In this document: one piece after another, positions 1 to 6,430 of the stretch
Position numbering within the stretch: position 1 is the first letter of the stretch
Layout: each line of letters begins with the position of its first letter
Assembly: GCA_011523485.1 (NCBI GenBank)
Contig: WTGR01000318.1
Location: 1-7,224, forward strand
DNA: 7,224 bases
Source of the DNA: Acidobacteriota bacterium
GTDB lineage: Bacteria; Acidobacteriota; Vicinamibacteria; Vicinamibacterales; UBA8438
Reading direction: 5' to 3'
The notes under the pieces: model-generated
The model's input: the letters and a program-made list of their open reading frames with translations, nothing else
Told to the model about the DNA's origin: nothing
Databases searched by the model: none
Made by a program: the position numbers and the translations under genes

Positions 1-114
1 TCCGGACATCGAGCCGACCACCGCGACCCGAACGGCAGGTCCTCGCTCATGCGCAGGTCCTGAAACCGCATCGCGGGGACGTCGTAGGTCGCGGTGGTCG
101 GCTCGATGTCCGGA
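1..114. repeat. Perfect 28-bp inverted repeat at the window edge (arms 1-28 and 87-114)
   Basis: Positions 1-28 are the exact reverse complement of 87-114, with a 58-bp spacer; pairing stops at 29/86. Both arms lie inside the coding region of the cytochrome c/DUF1587 gene, and the left arm is where the protein departs from the family's usual sequence. The sequence GGTCGCGG at the inner edge of each arm would serve as microhomology for a fold-back join. If position 1 is also a contig end, an assembly or amplification artefact is the likeliest cause. A real hairpin-forming repeat cannot be excluded from this window. Confidence 0.9.
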
Positions 115-770
115 TCGCCCACCGCCAGACCGCTGATCCGGCGCGCCGCGAAAATGTAACGGTCGAGCAGCGCCGGGGACACCGACAGGATGTCGGCCAT
201 GTTGTCGAAGCCGAGGTCCGCGTTGTCGGCGGGCAGCAGCGCGCTCGCGTCGATGTCCAGCGCGAGCAGATCGCGCACCGCATTCTCGTACTCCCGCCGG
301 TTCAGGCGATGCACGGTGGTGCGACCTGGATTCGGAGCCGCCGCCGCGGCCTCGTCCAGAGCGCTCTCCAGCGCGGAAGCGACGGTCTCGTAGGTGGCGG
401 CGTCCGGCCTGCGCCGGCCCGCCGGCGGCATCGATGCGGTCCGCAGCCTGCGCACCACCTTCTCCCAGGCCTCCGGGCGGTCGCCCACCTGGGCGGGGTC
501 CAGCGCGTCCAGCGCGAGCCCGGCCGTCCGCAGCCGCTCGTTGTGGCAGCCGACGCAGTAGCGGTTCAGGACCGGGCGGACCGCCTCGGCGGTCGAGGCC
601 TCGGAAACGGATGCCTGTTCCCGGGAGGTGACCGCGGGTGCGGCGGGCGGCGGCAGCGGCTCGCCGGACCGGGGCGCGACGCCCGGACCGGCGGCGCGCA
701 CGGCGAACGAACCGAGGCAGACCGCCATGACGCCGAGTCCGACGACGCAGCCAGCCAGGGTCTTGGACAT
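1..770 (-). CDS. Cytochrome c / DUF1587 (Planctomycete-type) protein, N-terminal part, cut by window edge
   Basis: 256 codons are visible and the C-terminus lies beyond position 1. Residues 1-27 form an export signal (MSKTLAGC, then a hydrophobic stretch to AVRAA). A Pro/Ala-rich linker follows, then a single-haem cytochrome c domain with CVGCH at 72-76 and a probable distal Met at 114 in the ASMPPAG segment. Residues 153-212 match DUF1587 (VHRLNRREYENAVRDLLAL, then DLGFDN). Family members normally continue into DUF1592/DUF1588/DUF1585 domains over 700-900 residues; they are exported, common in Planctomycetes, Verrucomicrobia and Acidobacteria, and of unproven function, probably redox enzymes. 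The ATG at 770 is chosen for the signal peptide and an AGGTGG ribosome site 4 nt upstream. Odd: the family usually reads FGSRGG at the point reached at residues 247-252, but here FGSR is followed by WSARCP, encoded inside an inverted repeat. The last six residues are probably not authentic. Family assignment is firm; the end is doubtful. Confidence 0.88.
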   Translation of the reverse strand, partial: MSKTLAGCVVGLGVMAVCLGSFAVRAAGPGVAPRSGEPLPPPAAPAVTSREQASVSEASTAEAVRPVLNRYCVGCHNERLRTAGLALDALDPAQVGDRPEAWEKVVRRLRTASMPPAGRRRPDAATYETVASALESALDEAAAAAPNPGRTTVHRLNRREYENAVRDLLALDIDASALLPADNADLGFDNMADILSVSPALLDRYIFAARRISGLAVGDPDIEPTTATYDVPAMRFQDLRMSEDLPFGSRWSARCP

Positions 771-928
771 CGTCCCACCTCGGTCCGTTGGCGCGGCCGG
801 GTCGCTCCGGCGCCCCCTTTGCACGCAAGCTCGCCGGCAGCGAACGAATAGCGTAGTCTACTCCCCGTACGGGTGTTTCGGGGTACGAATCTCGGAACTC
901 CGGACGCCTCTACTACACCGCCGTGCGG
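771..928 (-). promoter_or_regulatory. Intergenic leader of the cytochrome c gene with a CCCGTACGGG palindrome
   Basis: These 158 bp separate the SMP-30-like gene from the cytochrome c gene on the same strand. They hold an AGGTGG ribosome site (775-780) and a perfect 10-bp palindrome CCCGTACGGG (864-873). Next to it is a short GTAG-T-CTAC inverted pair (853-861). On the minus strand a poor -10-like TACGCT follows the palindrome about 11 nt downstream, and a weak GAAACA lies 18 nt upstream of that hexamer, so the palindrome would sit in the promoter spacer. No hairpin with a T-run is visible, so I see no intrinsic terminator for the upstream operon. A promoter here is plausible because the gap is much larger than the others in this gene block. 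Confidence 0.3.
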
Positions 929-1918
929 CTACCGCCGGGTGCCGGCGACGTCGGTCCGGATGCTGAAGAGCGTCTTGCCGGCCGTGATGTACAACGTCCG
1001 CAGGTCGTCCCCGCCGAAGGCGACGTTCGTGATCGTGTCCTCCCAGATCGGGATGAGCTCGAGCAGCTCGCCGGCCGGCGAGAAGACGTGCACGCCGGCC
1101 ACCGTGTCGAGCGTCTCGCTCGTGCCGCGCAGCCGGTTGAGGCCCGCCGCCACGTAGAGGTTGCCCTCGCTGTCGATAGTCATCCCGTCTCCGCTCCGTC
1201 CGGGATAGAAGTCGTGGAATACGCGCATGTTGCTCGCCGTGCCGTCCTCCGCGAGGTCGTAGGCGCGGATCATCCGCGCGCCGCCCTCCTGCTGCGCCGT
1301 CTCGATCAGGTACAGCGTGCGATCGTCCGGCGAGATCACGATCCCGTTGGGCCGCTCGATGTCCGGCTCGGTCAGGATGCGTGCGATGGAGCCGTCGGGG
1401 TCGATGCGATACACACCGTGCACGCCGGTCTGCTCGGCCGTCACGACCGGTCCGGGGCGATCGGTGAAGTAGACCCGTCCCTGTCCGTCGATGGTCAGAT
1501 CGTTCGGCTGATGAAGCTGCTTGCCCTCGAAGTGGTCGGCCAGCACCTCGATCTCGCCGGTCGCGATGTTCGTTCGCGTGATGCGCGGCAGGATGTCGGC
1601 GCCGTTGCCCCCTTCGCACGCCAGCAGCCGCCACTCGCTGTCGAAGATCAGCCCGTTGGCGCGGTTGCTCGGCTCGCGGTAGGTCGTGATCGTGCCGTCG
1701 GCGTCCATCTTCAGGATGCGGCCGGTAACGCGCAGGTCCGTGAAGTAGACCGCTCCCGCCTCGTCCACCGTCGGTCCTTCGGTAAAGGAGATGATCCCCT
1801 CGACCGCGACCGGCCGGTTCGCCGCCTCCTGCGCGAGCGCCCCGCCCGCCAGCAAGCCCGCCAGTCCGGCGATCACCGGGATACGCGTCCAGCGTTCCAT
1901 TGCCCGCTTCCGTCTCAT
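929..1918 (-). CDS. Exported SMP-30/gluconolactonase-like beta-propeller protein
   Basis: 329 residues. Residues 1-29 are a Sec-type signal: basic MRRKRAMERW, hydrophobic core, cleavage after GALA. The rest is a full-length SMP-30/gluconolactonase/LRE-like domain (PF08450), a six-bladed propeller that hydrolyses sugar lactones or related esters using one divalent metal. Candidate metal ligands by family pattern are E47 (FTEGP), N139 (QPND), N191 (RPNG) and D244 (GDGMTID). Blade repeats such as GRVYFTD, RTLYLIE and GNLYVAA are clear. The location should be periplasmic or extracellular. The ATG at 1918 is chosen over an open-frame start at 1975 because GGAGGT sits 5 nt upstream and the longer version would put 19 arginine-rich residues before the signal; an ATG at 1900 is a weaker alternative. 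It is the last gene of the five-gene block, 19 bp after the Uma2-like gene. The substrate is unknown, and many family members are not true gluconolactonases. Confidence 0.9.
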   Translation of the reverse strand: MRRKRAMERWTRIPVIAGLAGLLAGGALAQEAANRPVAVEGIISFTEGPTVDEAGAVYFTDLRVTGRILKMDADGTITTYREPSNRANGLIFDSEWRLLACEGGNGADILPRITRTNIATGEIEVLADHFEGKQLHQPNDLTIDGQGRVYFTDRPGPVVTAEQTGVHGVYRIDPDGSIARILTEPDIERPNGIVISPDDRTLYLIETAQQEGGARMIRAYDLAEDGTASNMRVFHDFYPGRSGDGMTIDSEGNLYVAAGLNRLRGTSETLDTVAGVHVFSPAGELLELIPIWEDTITNVAFGGDDLRTLYITAGKTLFSIRTDVAGTRR

Positions 1919-1923
1919 CGTCG

Positions 1924-1929
1924 ACCTCC
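1924..1929 (-). promoter_or_regulatory. Ribosome binding site (GGAGGT) fixing the SMP-30-like start
   Basis: GGAGGT lies 5 nt before the ATG at 1918 on the minus strand, within the 19-bp gap after the Uma2-like stop codon. It is the closest match to the Shine-Dalgarno consensus in the block and settles the start at 1918 rather than 1975. Confidence 0.75.
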
Positions 1930-1937
1930 GTCGGTGG

Positions 1938-2417
1938 TCAGGTTCCGCCTTCCATGGCCGTCGCGCCCGAATCACTCGGCGCGACCATCTCCGATGCGAC
2001 CGTGGTCGCCAACCGCCGCAGGCGATACCGGCGATCCGCCCCGGAACGGGCGCCGAGCAGTCGTTGGAGTGCCGCTTGCGTCACGCCGGGCAGGACTACG
2101 CTGGCGGTGACTCGTCGGAACCCATCCGGGGCATCACGCGACGCGATCCAGATCGCCGTTCCGCTGCGCCGGCTCCACGTCCAGGCTTCGCGTACGCCCA
2201 TGCCGAAGTAGGGCGCGAGCATGCCGCTCGAATCGGTGCTCCGGTCGATCTCGACCACGAGATCCGGCGGCGCCGCGACGAACTCGGCGCGGCCGTTCGC
2301 CATGTCGTAGCGGCACCTGGGCGCGCCATCGTGGCCCGTCAGCCGGTCGAACAGGTCCCGCGCCATGGGCACATCCACGCGCGCCGGGGCGTCGGGATTC
2401 GACAGAGAAGCACTCAC
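1938..2417 (-). CDS. Shortened Uma2-like (DUF820) protein, probably without nuclease centre
   Basis: 159 residues from a GTG start. The N-terminal MARDLFDRL...RCRYDMANGRAEFV (18-47) resembles the opening of Uma2 proteins (PF05685, PD-(D/E)XK-fold putative nucleases), and PDLVVEID (51-58) followed by GMGVREAWTW (72-81) resembles their C-terminal half. The roughly 60-residue middle of a normal Uma2 protein (usual total about 190), which holds the first catalytic Asp and an early His-rich region, is absent, so the two halves abut at residues 47-51. The usual catalytic Lys before the P-x-Y segment appears to be Met66. The E56 equivalent remains. Nuclease activity therefore looks unlikely; this may be a decaying gene or a repurposed scaffold. 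The frame is intact, with no stops. The GTG at 2417 overlaps the upstream gene's TGA as GTGA, which supports coupled translation; an internal ATG at 2366 is an alternative. Residues 125-159 match nothing I recognise. Confidence 0.62.
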   Translation of the reverse strand: MSASLSNPDAPARVDVPMARDLFDRLTGHDGAPRCRYDMANGRAEFVAAPPDLVVEIDRSTDSSGMLAPYFGMGVREAWTWSRRSGTAIWIASRDAPDGFRRVTASVVLPGVTQAALQRLLGARSGADRRYRLRRLATTVASEMVAPSDSGATAMEGGT

Positions 2418-2887
2418 GTCCAGCCCCAGCGACCGGCGGCGGCGTCCCACAACGCCCAGCAATCCTGGGCGATGCCCGCTTCGAGGAATGCGTCGGGCAG
2501 CCGCGACATCGACCCGAGCGGCTCGATCAGCTCACCGTCCGCGTACCACGACGACAACACATGTCCCTGGGTCGGCGCCCCTTCCACCGCCGGCTCCTCG
2601 ACCACTGCGGAATCGATCGCGACCCGCCACTGCACCTCGGTACCGTCCGCCTGCGTCTCGGTGAACGTCAGCGTATCCCCGGTATGCTCGACGCCGCTCA
2701 CCGATTCGATGCTGTCGATCTGCGCCGCAAACGACGCCCTCAGGTTGTCGGGACCGGGCTCGACGGCGGCGGCGCACCCCGCCGCCACCGCCACGACAGT
2801 CCAGACAGCGGCGAGACACGCCGGCCCGCCTGCGGTCTGCCTGTCTGCCGCCCCGACCGATCCGTCACCGCGGCGCTGCCTTTGCAT
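2414..2887 (-). CDS. Small predicted lipoprotein of unknown function
   Basis: 157 residues, family not recognised. An Arg-rich N-terminus (1-16) is followed by a hydrophobic stretch (about 24-37) ending in VAAGC, a lipobox-like site that would make Cys38 the lipidated N-terminus of a ~120-residue mature domain. That domain is acidic and Thr/Val-rich in its first half (TGDTLTFTETQADGTEVQW), which suggests beta strands, and ends in a Trp-rich tail (DCWALWDAAAGRWGWT). The n-region is long for a lipoprotein signal, and the residue at -3 of the lipobox is Ala rather than the usual Leu, so lipidation is moderately supported. The ATG at 2887 starts 4 bp after the MBL gene's stop and has GGAG 7 nt upstream (2895-2898), within and beside that stop codon. 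The stop overlaps the Uma2-like start. Its position between an exported MBL enzyme and SMP-30-like protein points to an envelope role, by context only. Confidence 0.65.
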   Translation of the reverse strand: MQRQRRGDGSVGAADRQTAGGPACLAAVWTVVAVAAGCAAAVEPGPDNLRASFAAQIDSIESVSGVEHTGDTLTFTETQADGTEVQWRVAIDSAVVEEPAVEGAPTQGHVLSSWYADGELIEPLGSMSRLPDAFLEAGIAQDCWALWDAAAGRWGWT

Positions 2888-2891
2888 GGCA

Positions 2892-3830
2892 CTACTCCAG
2901 CTCGTCGTAGATCACCTGCACGTAGGCCTCCAGCCGCTCGGGGCCCGGGCTGCCGAAGCCGGAGAACTCCGCCGGCACTTCCCAACTCGCCGCCACCTCG
3001 GCGGCGGACTGCCCGGCTTCCTTCGCCTCCCGCACATCGGCGACGAAGGTGTCGACGAAGGCGGCCATCTGTGCGAGGTCGCTCCGCGTCATCTGGGTGC
3101 TGTGACCGGTGATGATCAGGTCGATGTCGGTGACCGTCTGCCAGGCGTTGCGCAACGTCCGCGCGTACTCGACGCCGCTGCCGCCGTTGCTCGCGTCCAT
3201 GATCGGCACCTGCCGGCCCGGGAACATGTCGCCGGCGTGCATGACCCGCAGCGACGGAAACACCACCCAGGTGTCGCCCCCGGTGTGCCCGCGCCCGAAG
3301 TAGTAGAGGTCGACCTGGTCGTCGCCGCTGCCCAGGGTCAGGCGGTCGTCGTAGGTCCGCGTCGGCAGGCCCTGGCCGCCGCTCGTCTCGAAGACGTTCG
3401 GGAAGTCGCCCGGGAACCCGGTGACCGGGTTCCACTCCTCCATCAGCCGGCGGGCGTTCGTGTGGGCGACCACCTCGACCGACGCGGGGAACTCGACGTT
3501 GCCGCTCACGTGGTCGAAGTGCGCGTGGGTGTTGATGAGGGTCGTCACCGGATTGGGCGTCAGCTCCGCGATGCGGTCGATCAGCGGCTGTCCCCAGCCG
3601 GCCACCTTCGTGTCGACGAGGACGACGCCGTCGCTGGTCACGAACGCGGCCGAATTGCCGCCGCCGCCGCGCAGCACGTAGAGGTTCTCCTTCAGCCGCT
3701 CGACCTCGACGACCGGCCCGCCCTGCTCCGCCTCGGTCACCGCCAGCGACACGGCGCCGACGACCAGCACCGCACCGAGCGCCATCGCCCGCTTCATCTC
3801 GCGCCCCCACTGCATCGACCTCACGCTCAT
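2892..3830 (-). CDS. Exported MBL-fold metallo-hydrolase
   Basis: 312 residues. After a basic N-terminus (MSVRSMQWGREMKR), residues 15-31 form the hydrophobic core of a signal peptide, with cleavage likely after TEA (34). The rest is a metallo-beta-lactamase fold. The metal site is complete: HAHFDH (H102, H104, D106, H107), H182 in GHTGGDTW, D201 in HAGDMF and H243 in ITGHS. D106 with a bridging-type D201, where B1 beta-lactamases have Cys, indicates a binuclear-zinc hydrolase of the glyoxalase II/lactonase/general MBL type rather than a class B1 beta-lactamase. The substrate is unknown. A C-terminal helical tail (250-312) is typical of MBL proteins in this kind of genome. The ATG at 3830 is chosen because it overlaps the HupE-like stop as ATGA and has GGGAGG 6 nt upstream; ATG at 3797 (MKRAM) is a weaker alternative. 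The frame stays open far upstream, but that stretch overlaps the HupE-like and decarboxylase genes and is not coding for this protein. Confidence 0.9.
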   Translation of the reverse strand: MSVRSMQWGREMKRAMALGAVLVVGAVSLAVTEAEQGGPVVEVERLKENLYVLRGGGGNSAAFVTSDGVVLVDTKVAGWGQPLIDRIAELTPNPVTTLINTHAHFDHVSGNVEFPASVEVVAHTNARRLMEEWNPVTGFPGDFPNVFETSGGQGLPTRTYDDRLTLGSGDDQVDLYYFGRGHTGGDTWVVFPSLRVMHAGDMFPGRQVPIMDASNGGSGVEYARTLRNAWQTVTDIDLIITGHSTQMTRSDLAQMAAFVDTFVADVREAKEAGQSAAEVAASWEVPAEFSGFGSPGPERLEAYVQVIYDELE

Positions 3831-4918
3831 GCCATGCCTCCCGACAGGAACACCCGCTCCACGAACCAGAACGCGCCCGCCGCAATGACCGCTATGGATC
3901 CCGCGACCGCGATGCGCTGGCCGGCCACCGCGCTGTAGGCCCGGATGCGCCACAGGATCGCGGCGACGACCAGGACGACGGCGAGCTGCCCCAGCTCCAC
4001 CCCGAAGTTGAACGAGAAGAGCGACCAGCCGAGCGCGCCGCTCGGCAACCCCATCTCGCGCAGCACGCTCGCGAACCCGAAGCCGTGAATCAGTCCGAAC
4101 ACCAGCGCGATCCAGATGCGCATGTCGCGCCCGCCGCGCGCCAGCAGGTTGTCGAGGCCGACGTAGACGATGCTCAGCGCGATGATCGGCTCCACCAGGC
4201 GCGCCGGCGGCGTCACGACGTTGAGCACCGCCAGCGACAGCGTGATGCTGTGGGCGACCGTGAAGGCGGTGACCACGAGCAGCAGTTGCCGCACGCTTCC
4301 GCCGAGCAGCAGCAGGCCGATGAGAAACAGCAGGTGGTCCGGCCCGATCAGGATGTGGTGCACGCCGGACGGCACGAACTTCTGCAGTACCGCCCAGACG
4401 CCCTGCCGCGTGCCGAGGAAGTACTCGTACTCCGTGTCGCCGCCGCCGAGGATGGCCTGCGTCGTCAACTCGGCGTCCTCGTAGACGTTGAGGAAAGTCT
4501 GGTGATTCGGGTCGTAGGGGAACAGCTCGGCCGACACGGTAACCGCGCCGACTCCGTCGTCGAGCGGAAGCTGCGCCTGCAGCCGCACGGACTGTCGCTC
4601 GCGCAGGATCTCCGGCGCCGACCACCCGTCGAGCGCGAGCGGGCGCCCGTCGACGGTCAGCCGCAGCCGCTCGCCGATCAGCTCTCCGAGCCGTTCGCCC
4701 CGCGGCCGCAGGATATCGGGATTCAGCACCAGGGCCGGATCGTCGATGTCGAACTCGTAGGCGACGTCCCAGACGTGCGCCACCACCGTGACGTCCAGCG
4801 TGCCGGCTCCGAGCCGCACGTCGACGAAGCTGAACGGCGCGGGATGTGCGGCCGAACGCGCGGGGTGCGCGGCGCACAGGGCGGCGACGATCAGGATGCA
4901 CGAGCCGAGGCGCGTCAT
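3827..4918 (-). CDS. HupE/UreJ-type membrane protein with large periplasmic N-terminal domain
   Basis: 363 residues. Signal peptide 1-23 (hydrophobic SCILIVAALCAA, cleavage near ARSA), then a periplasmic beta-rich domain (about 24-185), then six predicted membrane segments (about 188-207, 211-231, 242-259, 267-286, 300-324, 336-355). Family signatures are GPDHLLFLIGLLLL (192-205), TAFTVAHSITLSLAVL (217-232), VEPIIALSIVYVGLDNL (242-258), FGLIHGFGFA (274-283) and SFNFGVELGQ (302-311). This matches the long HupE/UreJ subgroup (PF13795). Shorter HupE/UreJ proteins are linked to nickel or cobalt entry; conserved intramembrane His and Asp (D194, H195, H223, H278) agree with metal transport, but the long subgroup is not characterised to my knowledge. 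The ATG at 4918 is preferred over a TTG at 4927; the ribosome site is weak. It is the first gene of the five-gene block and its stop overlaps the MBL start. Confidence 0.88.
   Translation of the reverse strand: MTRLGSCILIVAALCAAHPARSAAHPAPFSFVDVRLGAGTLDVTVVAHVWDVAYEFDIDDPALVLNPDILRPRGERLGELIGERLRLTVDGRPLALDGWSAPEILRERQSVRLQAQLPLDDGVGAVTVSAELFPYDPNHQTFLNVYEDAELTTQAILGGGDTEYEYFLGTRQGVWAVLQKFVPSGVHHILIGPDHLLFLIGLLLLGGSVRQLLLVVTAFTVAHSITLSLAVLNVVTPPARLVEPIIALSIVYVGLDNLLARGGRDMRIWIALVFGLIHGFGFASVLREMGLPSGALGWSLFSFNFGVELGQLAVVLVVAAILWRIRAYSAVAGQRIAVAGSIAVIAAGAFWFVERVFLSGGMA
3837..3842 (-). promoter_or_regulatory. Ribosome binding site (GGGAGG) of the MBL gene inside the HupE-like gene end
   Basis: GGGAGG lies 6 nt before the ATG at 3830 and encodes part of the last residues of the HupE-like protein. 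Together with the ATGA overlap it supports the longer MBL start and termination-reinitiation coupling. Confidence 0.7.
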
Positions 4919-5017
4919 CGCCGCCAATGGTAACCGAAGCGCGGCTGCCCCGGGAGGTTCCGACGCCTGCAGGTTCCAACCGGTCGGCCGCGCGAAGCCG
5001 CCCGTTCGGGGCGCGCG
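4919..5017 (-). other. 99-bp gap between decarboxylase and HupE-like gene
   Basis: The gap holds no open frame I would call. Just after the decarboxylase stop, on the minus strand, GCCC-CGAAC-GGGC can form a 4-bp stem but has no T-run, so an intrinsic terminator is not supported. A distant pair GCGCGGC (4939-4945)/GCCGCGC (4987-4993) is expected by chance at this base composition. I could not find a convincing promoter, so the five-gene block may be read from its own unseen promoter or through from the decarboxylase. Confidence 0.35.
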
Positions 5018-6430
5018 TCAGAGCGCTTCGCGTCCGAAACGCTCGATCGTCTGCAGCGTCTCGTGGACGTCGTCCCAGGTCGTCGTGTGGTTGATGACGC
5101 ACAGGCGGAGCGCGAATCGCCTGCGAAGCAGCGTCGACGACAGGAACGCGCGCTCCTCCCAGAACACGCGGGCGAGGATCGTCTTGTTGATCTGATGGAG
5201 CGTTCCCTCCGGGGTCGCGCCGTCCCGCGGGTTGACCCGGAAGCACACGATGCCGAGCGACGCGGGCGTCATCAGCTCCAGGGTCGCACTGTCCTCGACG
5301 TACCGCGCCGCGCGCTCGGCCCGCTCGATTCCCTGCGTCACCGCGTCCCGGAACGCGGCCATGCCGAAGATCTGCACCGACATCCAGATCTTCAGGGCGC
5401 GGTCGCGGCGGCTCAGTTGCAGGCCGCGGTCCGCCTGATTCGGGTGGTTGGCGCCCCAGACGGAGTCCTGGAGCACGTCGTGGCGGATCGCGAACGCTCG
5501 CTCGAGCGTCGCGACGTCCCGCACCAGCAGGCAACCCGTCTCGTACGGTTGGAACATCCACTTGTGCGGGTCGATGCCGATGGAATCGGCGCGCTCGATG
5601 CCGCGCAGAAGGCGCGCGCCGGCCTCGGTGATGACCGCCGAGCCGCCGTAGGCCGCGTCCACGTGCAGCCAGACGCCCTGCGACGCGCAGTAATCCGCGA
5701 TCTGCGGCAGGGGGTCCACAGCACCGGTGCTGGTCGAACCGGCATCGGCGCATACCGCGATGGGCATGCAGCCCGCCGCCCGGTCGGTCTCGACGGCCGC
5801 CGCCAGCATGTCGGGGTCGAGGCGGAAGTCGGGGCCGGTGGAGAGCATGCGAACATGGTCCGGCCGAATGCCGATGATGCGCGCGGCACGGGCCTGGGCG
5901 CTGTGGCCCTGGTCGCTCATGTACACGCTCGCTCGCGCCGGGTTGCCGGCCGCCTCGCGGGCGGCCACCAGAGCGTCGAGAGCCGCCGCGGAACCGCCGC
6001 TGGTCAACACGCCGCCGGCCGTCTCCGGGTATCCCAGCCAGCGGCGGAACCAGTCGAGCACGACGGCTTCGAGCTGGCTCGGCCCGCTCGCCGACAGCCA
6101 CGTCGCCGCATTGATGTTGAAGCCGGTCGCCAGGTAGTCCGCGAGCACGCCCGGCCAGGTCGGCGCCGACGGCACGAACCCGAAGGCCCTCGGGTGCTCA
6201 TGACGCATCGCCGGCGACAGGACGTCCCGCACGGCGCGATCGATCACCTCGCGCGGCGCCCGGCCGCTCTCGGGGGGATCCTCCATCAGCCGGGCCATGA
6301 GCTCCTGCTTGAACTCGCCGTCCCAGGCGGGCTCGCGGGGCAGACGCTGCTTCCACTCGACCAGGATTTCGGTGACGTACCCGGCGAGCTCCCGCATGAG
6401 CTCGGGCGGCATCCGCAGACCGTGCGTCAT
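5018..6430 (-). CDS. PLP-dependent decarboxylase superfamily protein (aromatic-amino-acid decarboxylase-like)
   Basis: 470 residues, the normal length for group II PLP decarboxylases (PF00282), which are cytosolic dimers. Visible landmarks: HPRAFGFVPS (79-88), LTSGGSAAALDAL (142-154) for phosphate binding, SDQGHSA with H176 stacking on PLP, ADAGSTSTGAVDPL (228-241), HVDAAYGG with D258 pairing to the pyridine nitrogen, and IDPHKW with K290 as the Schiff-base lysine. Substrate cannot be read off; aromatic L-amino acids are the default guess. Odd: aligning AFAIRHDVLQD (312-322) to human DDC (AFRLDPTYLKH) and to the bacterial PEYLQD pattern places Val319 (codon 5474-5476) at the catalytic-loop Tyr332 needed for protonating the quinonoid after CO2 loss. 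The protein may be inactive as a simple decarboxylase or catalyse a different outcome. The ATG at 6430 has GGAG 8 nt upstream (6439-6442). It is divergent from the TonB-dependent receptor and 99 bp before the HupE-like gene. Confidence 0.92.
   Translation of the reverse strand: MTHGLRMPPELMRELAGYVTEILVEWKQRLPREPAWDGEFKQELMARLMEDPPESGRAPREVIDRAVRDVLSPAMRHEHPRAFGFVPSAPTWPGVLADYLATGFNINAATWLSASGPSQLEAVVLDWFRRWLGYPETAGGVLTSGGSAAALDALVAAREAAGNPARASVYMSDQGHSAQARAARIIGIRPDHVRMLSTGPDFRLDPDMLAAAVETDRAAGCMPIAVCADAGSTSTGAVDPLPQIADYCASQGVWLHVDAAYGGSAVITEAGARLLRGIERADSIGIDPHKWMFQPYETGCLLVRDVATLERAFAIRHDVLQDSVWGANHPNQADRGLQLSRRDRALKIWMSVQIFGMAAFRDAVTQGIERAERAARYVEDSATLELMTPASLGIVCFRVNPRDGATPEGTLHQINKTILARVFWEERAFLSSTLLRRRFALRLCVINHTTTWDDVHETLQTIERFGREAL

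Noticed and set aside
923..2110. A 395-codon plus-strand open frame over the SMP-30-like gene
   Set aside because: It is antisense to a gene with clear family motifs and a good ribosome site, and its translation is Arg/Val/Asp-rich with no domain.
2892..3830. A beta-lactamase (carbapenemase) reading of the MBL gene
   Set aside because: The position that is Cys in class B1 enzymes is Asp201, and the overall pattern fits general MBL hydrolases. There is no sequence support for antibiotic hydrolysis.
1791..3938. A 715-codon open frame on the plus strand
   Set aside because: It runs antisense to four well-supported genes, has no recognisable domain and shows the low-complexity His/Arg/Ala/Pro composition of a shadow frame.
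4939..5017. Possible intrinsic terminator after the decarboxylase
   Set aside because: Short GC stems exist (GCCC/GGGC and GCGCGGC/GCCGCGC) but there is no following T-run, and such pairs are expected by chance here.
2892..6101. A single open frame of about 1069 codons on the minus strand ending with the MBL protein
   Set aside because: Only the last 312 codons look like protein. The upstream part is an Arg/Gly/Ala-rich out-of-frame reading of the HupE-like and decarboxylase genes, kept open by high GC. A giant fusion is not supported.
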